The notes beneath the pieces were generated by a model. That model worked only from the letters and a program-made list of their open reading frames with translations, was not told the DNA's origin and did not search any database. DNA of 64,000 bases, taken from JAMZMI01 sp963848175. Lineage in GTDB: Bacteria; Bacteroidota; Bacteroidia; Cytophagales; Cyclobacteriaceae. This document shows positions 15,974 to 26,125 of this stretch, piece after piece. The translations under genes were made by a program, and so were the position numbers. The DNA lies in the NCBI GenBank assembly GCA_963848175.1, contig CAWKCO010000011.1, positions 124,001 through 188,000 of the forward strand. The letters run 5' to 3'. The stretch's first letter is position 1. Each line of letters opens with the position of its first letter.

Positions 15974-17605
15974 ATGCCAACCAAATCGAAGTTTTTGAAA
16001 AGACTACTTATCATTTTCGCCATTCTTTTCGCAATCGTCACGGGTTCATACTTTGGTCTCAACTATTTCTTGAATAAAAAGCTCCCTAAACTCTTGGGAG
16101 ATAATGTGAAGGTCGAGAAGGTAAGCTTTGACCTTTTACAAAGAAGCATTCGCTTCTCACATCCTAGCGTTTTTATAGACAGTGCAAACAGCGAGTCTCA
16201 GATTCAAATCAAAACAGAAGCCCGTGAAGTTCATATCCTTGGATTTAGTGTTTGGGAACTGCTCACCGCCAATAAAATTGAGGTCGAGAATTTGGTCATT
16301 GACAGTGTGGATTTTGAAGTTTGGTTGCCAAAAGAAAAGGCCACACAGAAGGAAAAAAAGGAGATCAATTTTTTCGTAAAGGATATCTTCACAAGAATAT
16401 CTGTTGCTCACATCGAACTGAACGACACTCACTTTCTCGTTAAGCAAAATAAAGGGGCAAGCACTTTTTTAGAAGTACATGGTTTCTGCTTAACCGCCGA
16501 TCAAGTACTGGTGGACACCTCCACCATCAATCACCTATTCCCATTGGAATTTAGCAAATCCACTATCAATATCGATAGCATTTTTATGATGGCTGACCCA
16601 GAACACACCTTAGAAGCCAACATGCTGAGTATTGCCGATACCACACTCACTATCGAAAACATACGTTTCAAATCTATTTATTCCAAAAGAGCGTTTGTGA
16701 AAGCGCATAAATATGAAAAAGCTCGTATCGACTTTTCTTTGGATAAACTGACCTCAGATAGATTGCTGTGGAATATCCTTGATGACAGCACGGTGAATAT
16801 CTTTTCTGAAAAAGTGAATTTAGAAGGGATGAAGTTATTCGTTTTCAAGGATAAAACACCACCGATTGAACCTCCCATGATCAAACCTTTGCTCTCAGGA
16901 ATGATCAAAAACCTCCCATTCGGTCTGACCATAGACACCCTGACTGTAAGAAAAGGATACATTCAATATGAGCAGCTCCCGGTAGTTTTTCCACGTAGCG
17001 GAAAAATTTTCTTTGATGATGTATATATGACAGCTTATCATGTCACCAATGATTCTGCTCAAATCGCTCAAAATCCAAAAACCATTATGGATATGATCAC
17101 TAATTTTATGGGCAAAGGGAAACTTGCTGCTGTATTTAAGTTAGATATGTCCTCGCCTAAGCAAGCGTTTTCTGTGACGGGAAATTTAGGCGCAATGCCT
17201 GTAACGTATATCAATCAGGTGTTGGCTCCACTTATGGGGGTGGAAGCTGAGGGGCAAGTTGAGCGCATGGACTTTGAGTTTACAGGGGATGAATATGAAT
17301 CCAGAGGCAAACTCATTTTTGAATATACCGATCTAAAAATCACATCCTATGATAAAGATCGAAAAAAACAGTGGCTGAAAAGCACCATAGGCAACCTCAT
17401 CTTAAATAATAAGAACCGACGAGATCAAAAATTGACCTATAAAGAAGGAGATATCCATTTTGTACGGTATCAAAACAAAGACTATTTCAATTATCTCTGG
17501 AATAGTTTGCGGACGGGATTGATGGAGATTGTCGTTCCATTTTATAGCAATCCTGATGATGGAAATGAGCCCGATGGGAATCCTAAGTTTCAAGAGGATG
17601 ATTAG
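15974..17605 (+). CDS. AsmA/DUF748-like envelope protein
   Basis: 543 residues. One N-terminal membrane anchor (residues ~10-30) precedes a long beta-rich body in the envelope. Repeated segments such as VEKVSFDLLQRSIRFSHPSV, IEVENLVIDSVDFEVWL and VAHIELNDTHFLV follow the pattern of AsmA-like bridges, which are thought to carry lipids or tune outer-membrane assembly. The C-terminus is acidic (DDGNEPDGNPKFQEDD). The gene stands alone; its neighbours are a converging small membrane-anchored protein and the IS. The family is judged from pattern, so a more distant beta-helical protein is possible. ATG 15974 places the anchor correctly. Confidence 0.7.
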   Translation: MPTKSKFLKRLLIIFAILFAIVTGSYFGLNYFLNKKLPKLLGDNVKVEKVSFDLLQRSIRFSHPSVFIDSANSESQIQIKTEAREVHILGFSVWELLTANKIEVENLVIDSVDFEVWLPKEKATQKEKKEINFFVKDIFTRISVAHIELNDTHFLVKQNKGASTFLEVHGFCLTADQVLVDTSTINHLFPLEFSKSTINIDSIFMMADPEHTLEANMLSIADTTLTIENIRFKSIYSKRAFVKAHKYEKARIDFSLDKLTSDRLLWNILDDSTVNIFSEKVNLEGMKLFVFKDKTPPIEPPMIKPLLSGMIKNLPFGLTIDTLTVRKGYIQYEQLPVVFPRSGKIFFDDVYMTAYHVTNDSAQIAQNPKTIMDMITNFMGKGKLAAVFKLDMSSPKQAFSVTGNLGAMPVTYINQVLAPLMGVEAEGQVERMDFEFTGDEYESRGKLIFEYTDLKITSYDKDRKKQWLKSTIGNLILNNKNRRDQKLTYKEGDIHFVRYQNKDYFNYLWNSLRTGLMEIVVPFYSNPDDGNEPDGNPKFQEDD

Positions 17606-17613
17606 AGGTGTTT

Positions 17614-17645
17614 TTCCGTTGGCTAAAGCTGAACGGGAAGGAAAA
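17614..17645. repeat. Short interspersed repeat, copy 1
   Basis: CCGTTGGCTAAAGCTGAACG followed by GGAAGGAAAAC. The same core occurs at 18443 and 18550. Confidence 0.5.
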
Positions 17646-17646
17646 C

Positions 17647-18294
17647 CTACCCCTCATCAATCCTACTTAGGATAACGTCGACTTCCTTTATCATTTTATC
17701 AAGTGAAGCTGAATATTCCGATGCGCTGAGATCTGTGCGGCTAAGAAGACTATCTAGCTGATTGAGGAGTTCCATCTCAGAGATCAATAGAGGTGACTCT
17801 TCCATCACATTTGGATTATTTAAGATTAATATATTCTTGAGATGTAGTTGAGCATATTTGATAGCCGACCGAGCCTCGTCAGTTTGATTAGACTTGGAAT
17901 ATTTTGCGGCCACTTCCAGCTCCACATGTGCCAGATTGCCAAGTGAATATTCTAGTGCAGTTAGCAGTTCACTATATGGAATGGAATCTCTGATGATTCT
18001 ACGGTGAACCATTTCTAGCTTTTGGATGGTTTGCTCCATACGGTCAAAAGATTCATCATCTACATCTTTCTCTAGTTTCCAAATTGCGCCGATGGCTTGC
18101 TCTATTTTAGCGGCACTTTTTATATGTCTGTGTTCACCCTCATAATCCATGGCTTCCAGCAGGTAATCATCTGGCTTTCCAGCCGGACTATGAATTTCCG
18201 GGTGTTGCTCCCCTTGCCTGATACTTTGATTCCAGTAATAAAGGGATGCCATAAATCCAGTAATAACGATAAGGACGATGATGAATTTTTTCAT
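17647..18294 (-). CDS. Membrane-anchored helical protein, unknown function
   Basis: 215 residues from ATG 18294, preferred because the hydrophobic anchor starts immediately (MKKFIIVLIVITGFMASLYY); the longer in-frame opening upstream is unlikely. After the anchor comes a soluble, charged, all-helical region of about 180 residues with repeated patterns such as DRMEQTIQKLEMVHRRI and ALEYSLGNLAHVELEVAAKY, suggesting a helical bundle facing the periplasm. No family is recognised. It converges with the AsmA-like gene, separated only by a short repeat. No operon partner. Confidence 0.7.
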   Translation of the reverse strand: MKKFIIVLIVITGFMASLYYWNQSIRQGEQHPEIHSPAGKPDDYLLEAMDYEGEHRHIKSAAKIEQAIGAIWKLEKDVDDESFDRMEQTIQKLEMVHRRIIRDSIPYSELLTALEYSLGNLAHVELEVAAKYSKSNQTDEARSAIKYAQLHLKNILILNNPNVMEESPLLISEMELLNQLDSLLSRTDLSASEYSASLDKMIKEVDVILSRIDEG

Positions 18295-18442
18295 TGCTTT
18301 GTTGATCTGCGTTAAAGTTAACCTAGGTATATTTTGCCTCAAAACTTTTGCAAATCTATGTGAAGAGGAAAAAACCAAAGTCAAAAATACCGAGAACAAG
18401 GTGAAATGATGCTAAAGCAAAATCTAGAAAAGGTTTATTTAG

Positions 18443-18502
18443 CCGTTGGCTGAACCCGAACGGGAAAAGATGTGGAATCTATTACTGTTCGCTTTCGGAA
18501 AC
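18443..18502. repeat. Short interspersed repeat, copy 2
   Basis: Starts CCGTTGGCTGAACCCGAACG and ends with CTGTTCGCTTTCGGAAAC. It aligns over about 50 bases with 18550-18606. Confidence 0.55.
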
Positions 18503-18549
18503 TACAATAGGAGAATAAAACATAAGCACCACCTTATATTATAAAAAAG

Positions 18550-18606
18550 TCCGGCTAAAGCCGAACGGAAAGAATGCGGAATATGTCGCTGTTCGCTTTT
18601 GAGAAA
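18550..18606. repeat. Short interspersed repeat, copy 3
   Basis: Starts TCCGGCTAAAGCCGAACGG and ends CTGTTCGCTTTTGAGAAAC. Copies 2 and 3 share both ends with small changes between. Confidence 0.55.
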
Positions 18607-18872
18607 CTGATAATCAATTGTTAACTAAATTTGAAATACATACGCGAGCCTACAATACGCTGCTTCACGCTGAAAAGCATCTAGCCGCTGTAAACTTAGC
18701 AAAGCTGCAATTCAGCAAACACGGCATCAAGTTCTGCTCACGTTTTTTTATGCCCGCTTGGTTTGCACAAATAGAATGCAATATGAAATCAATATTAGCA
18801 TTCGCTTCTTTCTTGGGTTTGTAAAGACCTCATGCCAGGTCGAAGATTCTTTAAGGCTCATCAATCATCCTA

Positions 18873-19442
18873 TCAACTCACATTGACGCCAAAGAGATAG
18901 CCCACGAGCGCGGTTAGTCCCATGGCTACCGTACCCCAAAAGGTAATTCTGGCTATCGCCTTATAAACATTGGAGCCTCCCGTTCTAGCAGCCATGCCGC
19001 CTAATAATACGAGAAAAAGAAGTGCAAATCCATAAAGGAAATATTCCATCTGCTTTAGCGGTAAAAAAATGGCAACTATAAGGGGAAGAACTCCCCCGAC
19101 GGTGAAAGCCGCACCCGAAGCAAATGCCGCTTGAATAGGATTGGCTTTGCTGATTTCATTAATACCCAACTCATCCCTCACGTGTGCTGCAAGCGCGTCC
19201 TGCTCTGTCAGCTCTTTGGCTACCGTCATTGCTGTTTCCTTTTTCAAGCCTCTTTGCACATAGATATCCGCCAACATTTGCAGTTCCTGTTCAGGCATCT
19301 CTTCAAGTTCCTGCTTCTCACGAGCGATATCTGCTTTTTCTATATCCGTTTGGGAGCTCACCGAAACATATTCGCCTGCGGCCATGGACAAAGCACCTGC
19401 CACCAATCCTGCCAGAGTGGCCAGCACGACCGGCTCTCGCAT
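18873..19442 (-). pseudogene. VIT1/CCC1-family iron/manganese transporter, N-terminus lost
   Basis: 189 residues matching the VIT/CCC1 family from its second helix onward: LVAGALSMAAGEYVSVSSQ, EMPEQELQMLADIYVQRG, the cytosolic metal-binding helices (KETAMTVAKELTEQDALAAH, RDELGINE), then three C-terminal helices. The family normally has some 40-50 more residues before this, containing helix 1 with the GxNDG motif. Here the frame runs into a stop about 10 codons upstream of ATG 19442, in sequence that on the plus strand reads as part of a PAS-domain protein. The gene has therefore lost its front and is joined to foreign sequence, probably by an IS-driven rearrangement. Likely non-functional. 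Confidence 0.8.
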
Positions 19443-19461
19443 CTCAACCTCTGCGCCGGAG

Positions 19462-19533
19462 CATGGTGTGGTCTATGCTGTTGCCAAAAATATTACAGAA
19501 GAGAAGAACCTTAGGGAATTAAATCGCCAAGTT
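19462..19533 (+). pseudogene. PAS-domain sensor fragment
   Basis: Reads HGVVYAVAKNITEEKNLREL followed by NRQV. This is the typical end of a PAS/PAC domain and the start of the following coiled coil in histidine kinases. The fragment is bounded by the truncated VIT gene on the left and by the IS4-like element on the right. Only 24 codons, so the match is suggestive. Confidence 0.5.
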
Positions 19534-21092
19534 GGCCATAGCCGTCAGGTTAAGAGTTTAACGCTTTGATTACTAGCTAGTTGTAAACTAGGCGCAAAAT
19601 CCCCTTGGGGATTTTGAATCTTTTTTCCCATTTTTTGTTGCTATTTAAAAAGGGCGGCTTTCTTTAAATCATGACCGCCCTTTTTTTTATATCAAATATA
19701 ATGGTTTATAAGGGAAAAAGCAGATGTAATCATCCATAATACAGCTAAAAACGTAATTTTTTTCAGCTTCTGGGTTATCCACGTTTCTGGATGAGAAATC
19801 AATTGAACAATTGGCCAGAGAGACTGGATTTGTTCAACGTAAGTCCAAATTAGATGCTGCGAGTTTTCTCAATAGCTTATTACAGCAAGGAAAAGAATTA
19901 AGCTTGTTGGATTTGTGTGGCGATCTTCATGGTCAAAATAAACTGCTGATCAAAAAACAATCCATTGACGAACGCTTTAATTCCAAAGCGGTGGAATTTT
20001 TAAAAGCCGTAATGTCACGAGTATTGGAACGTCAATTGGCAATAGGGGTAAAGGATCAGGTTTTATCGTCTTATAATCGCGTAAGAATCAAAGATTCTAC
20101 TCGATTTGCCTTGCCTGCTGAGTATGAATCGACCTATAAGGGGCATGGAGGAGCTACCCATAATAGTGCCTCCATGATTAGTATTCAATTTGAGTATGAT
20201 TTACGCGCGGGAAATGCCATGGATCTGAGGTTGACCACCGGGGTGAGAAATGATCAACAAGATGCCCGCGATAATACCCATGATATAGGTAAAAATGACT
20301 TGTTTATTAGGGATCTTGACTATGCCACGACAAGCTATATGAATCAAATCGCGGGGAATGACGCCTATTTCCTGCATCGACTCAACCCACACATGATCGC
20401 TTACCATGCTGAAGAGCCGCATAAAAAAGTAGATTTTGATAAGTGCCATAAGAAATTAAAGAAACATCGTTTACCATATCTTGAATATCAGGTAATTATT
20501 GGGAAAGAAGCTAAAATCCCTTGTCGGCTGGTGATCCATCGAGTGGATCAATCCACATATGAAAAGCGAATACGAAAAACATCCAAACAAGCCAAAAGCT
20601 GTGTTCATCAGGTCTCTGATGATTTTAAGACAAAGGCTTGGCTCACTCTTTTTATTACCAACACCACAGAAGCAATGATACCTGTCGCTCAAATAAAAAG
20701 TATCTTTGGTTTGCGTTGGCAAATAGAGCTCACCTTCAAAGTATGGAAATCTCAGCGAAAAATCGATAAAGTAAAAAAATGAAAATTCACCGATTCGAAT
20801 GCCAGTTGATGGCCAGACTCATCTGGTTGCTGGTCCATATGAAAATACACAATTGGCTGACTAACCTAATTAATGATCAATTACCTGATAAAACATTAAG
20901 CATTTGGAAATATTATAAACAGGCTTATCGAATCAATCATCTGGTCATAGAAATCATTACCAAGCCTGAGAAGCTATGTGTCTTGTTGGATCATCTAAAA
21001 CTTTTAGCTCCAAACTTATTCATCCTCGAAACAAAAAAGGGAAAACCATCTCATTATCAGGTTATTAATAGCTTATCCTGACGGCTATGGCC
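19534..21092. mobile_element. IS4-like insertion sequence, about 1.56 kb
   Basis: Imperfect terminal inverted repeats of about 21 bp (GGCCATAGCCGTCAGG at 19534-19549, inverted at 21077-21092; one further mismatch inside) enclose an IS4-type transposase gene. No matching target duplication is seen in the flanks. A GC-rich stem with a long T run (AAAAAGGGCGG / CCGCCCTTTTT, about 19648-19688) lies between the left end and the transposase and could block read-in transcription. Confidence 0.8.
19757..21081 (+). pseudogene. IS4-family transposase, frameshifted at an A7 run
   Basis: The first frame gives the DDE core: Asp in RIKDSTRFALP, Asp in LFIRDLDYATTSY, and the YREK-like Glu segment FGLRWQIELTFKVWKSQ. 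It stops at 20782 (KIDKVKK-stop). The C-terminal region (MKIHRFECQLMARLIWLLVH) continues in the -1 frame from 20779. An A run at 20773-20779 is the junction; one more A or a -1 slip would join them. Family-like sequence (STFLDEKSIEQLARETGF) also extends upstream of the TTG at 19811 to about 19770 without an ATG, so the start is unclear as well. Probably inactive unless slippage is programmed. Confidence 0.75.
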
Positions 21093-21250
21093 GTCTGGCA
21101 GGCATGATCCGGAATAAACCACAAGGGGTCAATATCCTCCGGAATATTTTGTCAACATTTCCTTAGGGGGGGCAGCATCAGCCAGAATGGCACGCGTTTA
21201 AACAACACCAGGCCACTTCACCTTTCAGTTTTACCCCTAGATCTAGGGGG

Positions 21251-21448
21251 TCAATATGTTCCAGTGTATCCATGTCTGGTTTAGCATTATGCAGTGCTAC
21301 GGCTATTCTTTTTGGTAAAGGTTTCCCAATGGAGTTATTGATGATGAGCGGATTGCTCGGAACAATGCTAGCTGGCATGGGTATTTCCCTTACTGTAGAT
21401 ATGCTTCAGATCCAATCTCAATTCAAAAAGTTAGGCAATAGAGCTTAA
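21251..21448 (+). pseudogene. C-terminal fragment of an unidentified membrane protein
   Basis: A frame closing at 21446-21448 reads MSGLALCSATAILFGKGFP, then MELLMMSGLLGTMLAGMGIS, then LTVDMLQIQSQFKKLGNRA. It has two hydrophobic helices and a charged tail, as at the end of an inner-membrane protein. Upstream sequence in frame loses coding character near a perfect 16-bp palindrome at 21234-21249. It lies just right of the IS4-like element, so it may be the remains of the gene the IS disturbed. Family not recognised. Confidence 0.4.
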
Positions 21449-21755
21449 TGAGTTGAAAGTGCGAAGTGAAAAATATGTGAGGAATAAATGAGTACTGCCC
21501 TAATTTGCACTGCTCACCCAACTGTCACTCTTGAAACTTACTAGGCTAGCATCCTTTTCTCCTGTTGATATTTCTTTTTGGATTTAGTCAATTCAATTTC
21601 AAAATCTCCTAAGTCAAATAATGGCTTCCCAATCAGGGATATACAAAAAATGGTCATCAGCATAAGCCAATGACCATATATTTTAAACTAAGAACCAAAA
21701 AGGTCAATATCCTAAGCGCCTAAAACGCCAACAGCCAAATCACCTAAAAGGCAAA
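21449..21755. other. Intergenic region, nothing recognised
   Basis: AT-rich, no gene, no clear hairpin terminator and no repeat that I can support. Confidence 0.4.
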
Positions 21756-22184
21756 TTAGGCAATCTCTACCAACTCTATTTCAAAAACCAAATCCTGCCC
21801 AGCGAGTGGGTGATTAGCATCAATAGAAATACTTTCTTCTGCAACTTCCGTCACCAACACATGCGTCTGCTGACCTTCAGGGCCTGTAGCTACTAGTGTC
21901 TGACCTGCCTCAGGTTTCATGTCTTCTGGAAGTTCCGTTCTCGGCACTTGCTGAATCAATTGATCATTACGCTCACCATAAGCTTCTGCACATGGAATAG
22001 TAATCTTCTTTTTCTCGTTGATTTCCATTCCGTCTACTGCCTGATCAAACCCAGGAATCATCTGACCTGCACCTACAGTAAATTGCAGTGGATCACGCTC
22101 TACAGAAGAATCGAAAACTTCACCAGAAAGAAGTGTTCCAGTGTAATGAACCTTGACAGTGTCGTTTGCCTTGGCTTTACTCAT
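21756..22184 (-). CDS. SlyD-like FKBP peptidyl-prolyl isomerase
   Basis: 142 residues. FKBP core split by an insert-in-flap domain, as in SlyD: VKVHYTGTLLSGEVFDSS, GAGQMIPGFDQAVDGMEI, then the flap insertion (YGERNDQLIQQVPRTELPED through the VTEVAEESISIDANHPLAG segment), then the closing strand LVFEIELVEIA. The order NHPLAGQ before the last strand is diagnostic. There is no histidine/cysteine-rich nickel-binding tail, so it is a chaperone-isomerase without the metal function of E. coli SlyD. Cytoplasmic. The neighbouring polyprenyl synthase is on the same strand 143 bp upstream; a shared promoter is uncertain. Confidence 0.93.
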   Translation of the reverse strand: MSKAKANDTVKVHYTGTLLSGEVFDSSVERDPLQFTVGAGQMIPGFDQAVDGMEINEKKKITIPCAEAYGERNDQLIQQVPRTELPEDMKPEAGQTLVATGPEGQQTHVLVTEVAEESISIDANHPLAGQDLVFEIELVEIA

Positions 22185-22327
22185 AATAACTTGATTTTGT
22201 GTTTAAAAAAGAAGGTGAAAAAAACCTCTTGCAATTGGAAGATCATCAGCACCCGGACGATTTGCCCTGTATTTGAGCGGCAAAGTTAACAAATGATTGT
22301 GGCGCACAAAAGAAACGACGCAATTGG

Positions 22328-23302
22328 TTACTTAGATCGGTCAATCGTGAACTGCACCAGTTGCTCCAGTGAATCTCGATAAATAGATGGTGGCAAGGTC
22401 AAAAGAATCTCTTTGGCTTCTCCGTGATATCGCTCCATTACGCCAGTTGCGTATTCAAGTCCACCAGCAGCTTTCACAAATCGGATCACCTCATTGACGT
22501 ATTTCGGACGATCGGCACTTTTCTTCATCAACCCAATAATGCGGCTTTTTTCTCCATTACTTACTTGATTCAGCGCATGGATCAGCGGCAAAGTCATTTT
22601 CTTTTCGCGAATGTCAATTCCTGTTGGCTTGCCAATTTCAAACGCACCATAGTCAAATAGATCATCTTTGATCTGAAAAGCCATCCCCACACACTCTCCA
22701 AATCGCGTCAACTTATCAATAGTTTCAGCGTCAGCTCCAGATGAGGCCGCACCCACACTACAGCAGGACGTAATCAAACTGGCTGTTTTCTGACGGATAA
22801 TGTCGTAGTAAACCTCTTCGGTAATATCAAGTTTACGCGCTTTCTCCATTTGGAGTAACTCTCCTTCACTCATCTCCCTCACCGCTGTGGAAACAATCTT
22901 CAATAAGTCAAAATCATTGTTGTCCAAAGACAGAAGCAACCCCCGTGACAAAAGATAATCACCAACCAATACGGCGATTTTATTCTTCCAAAGGGCATTT
23001 ATAGAGAAAAATCCTCTGCGGTAGTGCGAGTCATCCACTACATCATCGTGCACCAGTGTGGCAGTATGCAAAAGCTCAATCAATGCTGCTCCACGATAAG
23101 TACTCTCACTGATAGTACCCGCAGTACCAGCAGACAAAAACACAAAAAGCGGACGCATCTGCTTACCTTTGCGCTTAACGATATAGTTGGTAATTTTATC
23201 CAAAAGCATCACCTTACTGCGCATAGAGTCTCGAAATTTCTTTTCGAACTGCTCCATTTCCGCTTCTACGGGAGCCTGAATATCTTTGAGTTTAAGTGAC
23301 AT
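22328..23302 (-). CDS. Polyprenyl diphosphate synthase (octaprenyl/heptaprenyl type)
   Basis: 324 residues from ATG 23302, which begins MSLKLKDIQAPVEAEMEQFE as in other Bacteroidota homologues; an opening nine codons longer is not used. Both aspartate-rich motifs are present: LVHDDVVDDSHYRRG (first) and FQIKDDLFDY (second), along with GKQMRPLFVFL for isopentenyl diphosphate binding. It makes the long isoprenoid chain of menaquinone from isopentenyl diphosphate. The product length cannot be read from sequence. Cytoplasmic, membrane-associated. Confidence 0.93.
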   Translation of the reverse strand: MSLKLKDIQAPVEAEMEQFEKKFRDSMRSKVMLLDKITNYIVKRKGKQMRPLFVFLSAGTAGTISESTYRGAALIELLHTATLVHDDVVDDSHYRRGFFSINALWKNKIAVLVGDYLLSRGLLLSLDNNDFDLLKIVSTAVREMSEGELLQMEKARKLDITEEVYYDIIRQKTASLITSCCSVGAASSGADAETIDKLTRFGECVGMAFQIKDDLFDYGAFEIGKPTGIDIREKKMTLPLIHALNQVSNGEKSRIIGLMKKSADRPKYVNEVIRFVKAAGGLEYATGVMERYHGEAKEILLTLPPSIYRDSLEQLVQFTIDRSK

Positions 23303-23438
23303 GCTTTTTTGGTGGTGCAATAATAACACCTCTATGTATCAATACAAACCTACGTTTTCACATTAGTCAACCATTTGTTCAATAAGAATGGTTTTAATTT
23401 TCTGTAAATAAATCAAGCGCTCCTAATCAGACATTACT

Positions 23439-24318
23439 ATGACGAATCCTACTTATTACCTTCTTGATGTTTTTACCGATAAAAAATTTGGTGGCAATCA
23501 ATTAGCACTTTTCCCTGATGCGTCAAACATCTCTCCGGACTTATTTCAAACCATCGCTGCGGAATTCAACCTTTCTGAAACAGTTTTCTTATTTCCTCCG
23601 AAAAGTAATGCAGAAAATTATTCAATGCGAATTTTCACTCCTGCGACCGAACTACCTACTGCTGGACACCCTACCATCGGCACAGCACAGTTTTTAGCCA
23701 GTCAAAATCCACAATTATCTACCGTTGACGCTATCGCAAAAAATTGGAAACATAACCGTCACAATTGATCGCAGCAATGAAGAGATCAGTCACATCACCA
23801 TGAAGCAGCCTTTGCCTGATTTTGGTAAAATATTCGAAAACAGGGCAGCTATCGCCAAGATGATTTCCTTAAAGGAAGAAGACCTAGCCTCCTCTCCTAT
23901 TCAGGAAATTTCCTGCGGAAACGCTTTTCTAATGATACCAATTGCTTCAGCCAATCTACTCCAACAGATTAAACTCAATCATGGTCAATGGGAATCCTTG
24001 AAAAAGGAATTTGTGAGTACAGGCATCTATATCTTCTCTACCTCTGACGTAGAAAACGGCTATGTAAAAGGTCGCATGTTCGCTCCTGCACTGGGAATTA
24101 CGGAAGACCCAGCCACAGGCTCTGCCAATGGCCCACTAGCATGTTACCTCCATCGTTATTGCAAGAGCGAATTTCCAGTGACAAGTCTACAAGGTTTTGA
24201 GATGGGTAGACCTAGTACAATTCATTTGGACATCACCACCGATGATAAAAATACTATCGATGGGGTATATGTAGGTGGACAAAGCGTGATCATCGGAAAA
24301 GGTGAGTTGTTTATTTAA
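23439..24318 (+). pseudogene. PhzF-family isomerase, single-base frameshift
   Basis: Diaminopimelate-epimerase-like fold. The first frame (23439-23768) holds the N-terminal PhzF signature LLDVFTDKKFGGNQLALFPD, the catalytic-region Glu in FNLSETVFLF and the TPATELPTAGHPTIGTAQFL motif. The second half (from about 23725 to 24318) holds GNITVTIDRS, the KGRMFAPALGITEDPATGSA motif and GPLACYL. The frames differ by one base; an extra A in the run at 23704-23707, or another base before 23725, would account for it. Joined, the protein is about 290 residues, normal for the family. The substrate of such proteins is usually unknown. Broken or a sequencing error. Confidence 0.85.
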
Positions 24319-24447
24319 GAAATCTTCTTTCTAATAGCGGCGTTGAAGTTTAAGCAAAAGCTAATTTAGCAGATTGAACAACGCCGTTTGCGGATGTTCG
24401 GCTAACTTGCGCCTTTATTACAATAACTATATCGACCATCATTTTGC

Positions 24448-26125
24448 ATGCGAAGGCAAAAAATAAGATATTCTGACATTATTCCTAAAGTGAAGGAATG
24501 GCCAATCGTACAATTGGCACGAAATCGTAAAGCTTTCATTCAAGAAGTCACCAACGAGTCTTTCGAAACCCTCAAAAATATGGGGCGAGGAAAATCGCTG
24601 CGTGAAGAGCTGGAAATGACCGTCTATCGCGAAAAGCTTCGCATCAAAAATAATCCATGGCGTGTAGATCCTGTAGACGATCACAGTTTTTGGTCAGGAA
24701 TGCAAACGAGATTGGCCGAGAGCCAAAATCTAGCTATAAACGAAGCGAAGGCCGAAGAAGAAGAAATTCTTAAAGAAATTCTCAACCGCTATTGCAGCGA
24801 AATTGCAGGAAATTTCAAAAAAACATCTTTCAAACTCACAAAAGCCATCGTGGTTTTTGGCTTTGCGAGATTGCTAAATGCTACCCGAGTAAAAGGATTT
24901 ACTTCCCTTTTCAGTAGACAACTTGACCTAGATGATAAAATTCACGTCAAAGGTGAGCCTGAGCACATAAGAGAATTGGCTAAAATTGGCACTGTAGTCA
25001 TGGTGCCGACGCACTTTAGCAATCTGGATTCGATCTTGATCGGATGGGTAATCCAGTGGTTGGGACTGCCGCCATTTATCTATGGCGCAGGACTGAATCT
25101 CTTCAACCTCAAGATTTTTGCCTACTTCATGAATAGCCTAGGCGCCTATAAAGTAGATAGAAGAAAGAAAAATCCGATCTATTTGGAAGCACTCAAAACC
25201 TATTCAAGCGTAGCTTTGAGACAAGGCTGTCACAGCCTATTTTTTCCAGGAGGCACAAGATCGAGATCTGGGGAGATTGAAAAAACATTGAAACTAGGTC
25301 TGCTAGGAACGACCATCGAGGCGCAGCGTATTCTGTATCAAAACGAAACTGAAGACAAACCTGCAGGTAAAATCTTCATCGTTCCCGTGGTGATCAACTA
25401 CCATTTCACACTAGAAGCTCCAGCGCTCATCAATGAACACCTGAAGCGCACTGGAATGGAGCGCTATTATAAGGAAGCCGATGAATTTACTACCTCATAC
25501 AAAATCACATCGTTTCTGTTTAAATTCTTCACCAAGGGTTCAGATATCTCTGTAAGCATTGGTCGCGGATTGGATGTATTAGGCAATCCTGTAGACATGC
25601 AAGGCAACAGTTTGGATGGAAACGGAACTGTGATTGATCCGCGAGACTATTTCAGAAGAGAAGACAAAATCAGTGTAGATGAGCAGCGCGAAGAAGAATA
25701 CGTGCGTATTCTCGCCAAAAAGATTGTCGTAGAATACCACAAATACAATCGTGTTTTTGCGAGTCACCTAGTAGCCTTTACGGCTTTCAAATTCTTGGAA
25801 AGGAAAAATCCTAAGCTGGATTTGTATAGCCTACTAAGATTGCCAGATGAAGACCTAGTCATCGACTATGCCGACTTCAAAAAAGCGTATAAAAAGCTAA
25901 AGAAGAAGGTGCTGAAGTTGCACAAAAAAGGGCAAGTAGACGTAGCTGGTCACATGCTCGAAAAAGCTGATATAAGTATAGAACTAGGCGTAAACAATGT
26001 TGGTTTATATCATGCCAAGCGCCCTTTGATCCAAAAAGGAGATACAAATCATTATTCAAAACATGAATACGCTTTATTATTATCACAACAGAATGGATGG
26101 ATATGGTCTCGAAAATCACATCTAA
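24448..26125 (+). pseudogene. Glycerolipid acyltransferase (PlsB/PlsC-like), frameshift near the C-terminus
   Basis: About 558 residues. Acyltransferase motif I is VPTHFSNLDSILIGW (HX4D) and motif III FFPGGTRSRSG. Large N- and C-terminal extensions make it resemble glycerol-3-phosphate acyltransferases more than small PlsC enzymes. Near the end, an A5 run (26033-26037) appears to contain one extra base: as read, the frame continues to a stop at 26145 with unlikely sequence, while the +1 frame reads IIIQNMNTLYYYHNRMDGYG and stops at 26125. With the shift restored, the stop overlaps the gpsA start, as in a coupled pair. gpsA supplies glycerol 3-phosphate, supporting the role. Only the last ~27 residues are affected, so activity may survive. 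Confidence 0.82.

Larger units (their letters stand above)
18295..18872. other. Intergenic region with two interspersed repeat copies
   Basis: No gene is supported. A 68-codon opening at 18618-18824 lacks any family pattern. The region holds two copies of a repeat about 60 bp long (18443-18502 and 18550-18606), both with the core GAACGG(G)AAA, a GGAAT element and CTGTTCGCTTT. Confidence 0.5.

Noticed and set aside
18618..18824. 68-codon reading frame
   Set aside because: No signal, domain pattern or start context; it lies in a repeat-bearing gap.
21234..21249. Perfect 16-bp palindrome CCCCTAGATCTAGGGG as an operator
   Set aside because: It lies in a region of gene fragments with no promoter or regulator near; likely chance or debris.
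21178..21378. Minus-strand 66-codon frame
   Set aside because: Overlaps the membrane-protein fragment on the other strand and shows no family pattern.
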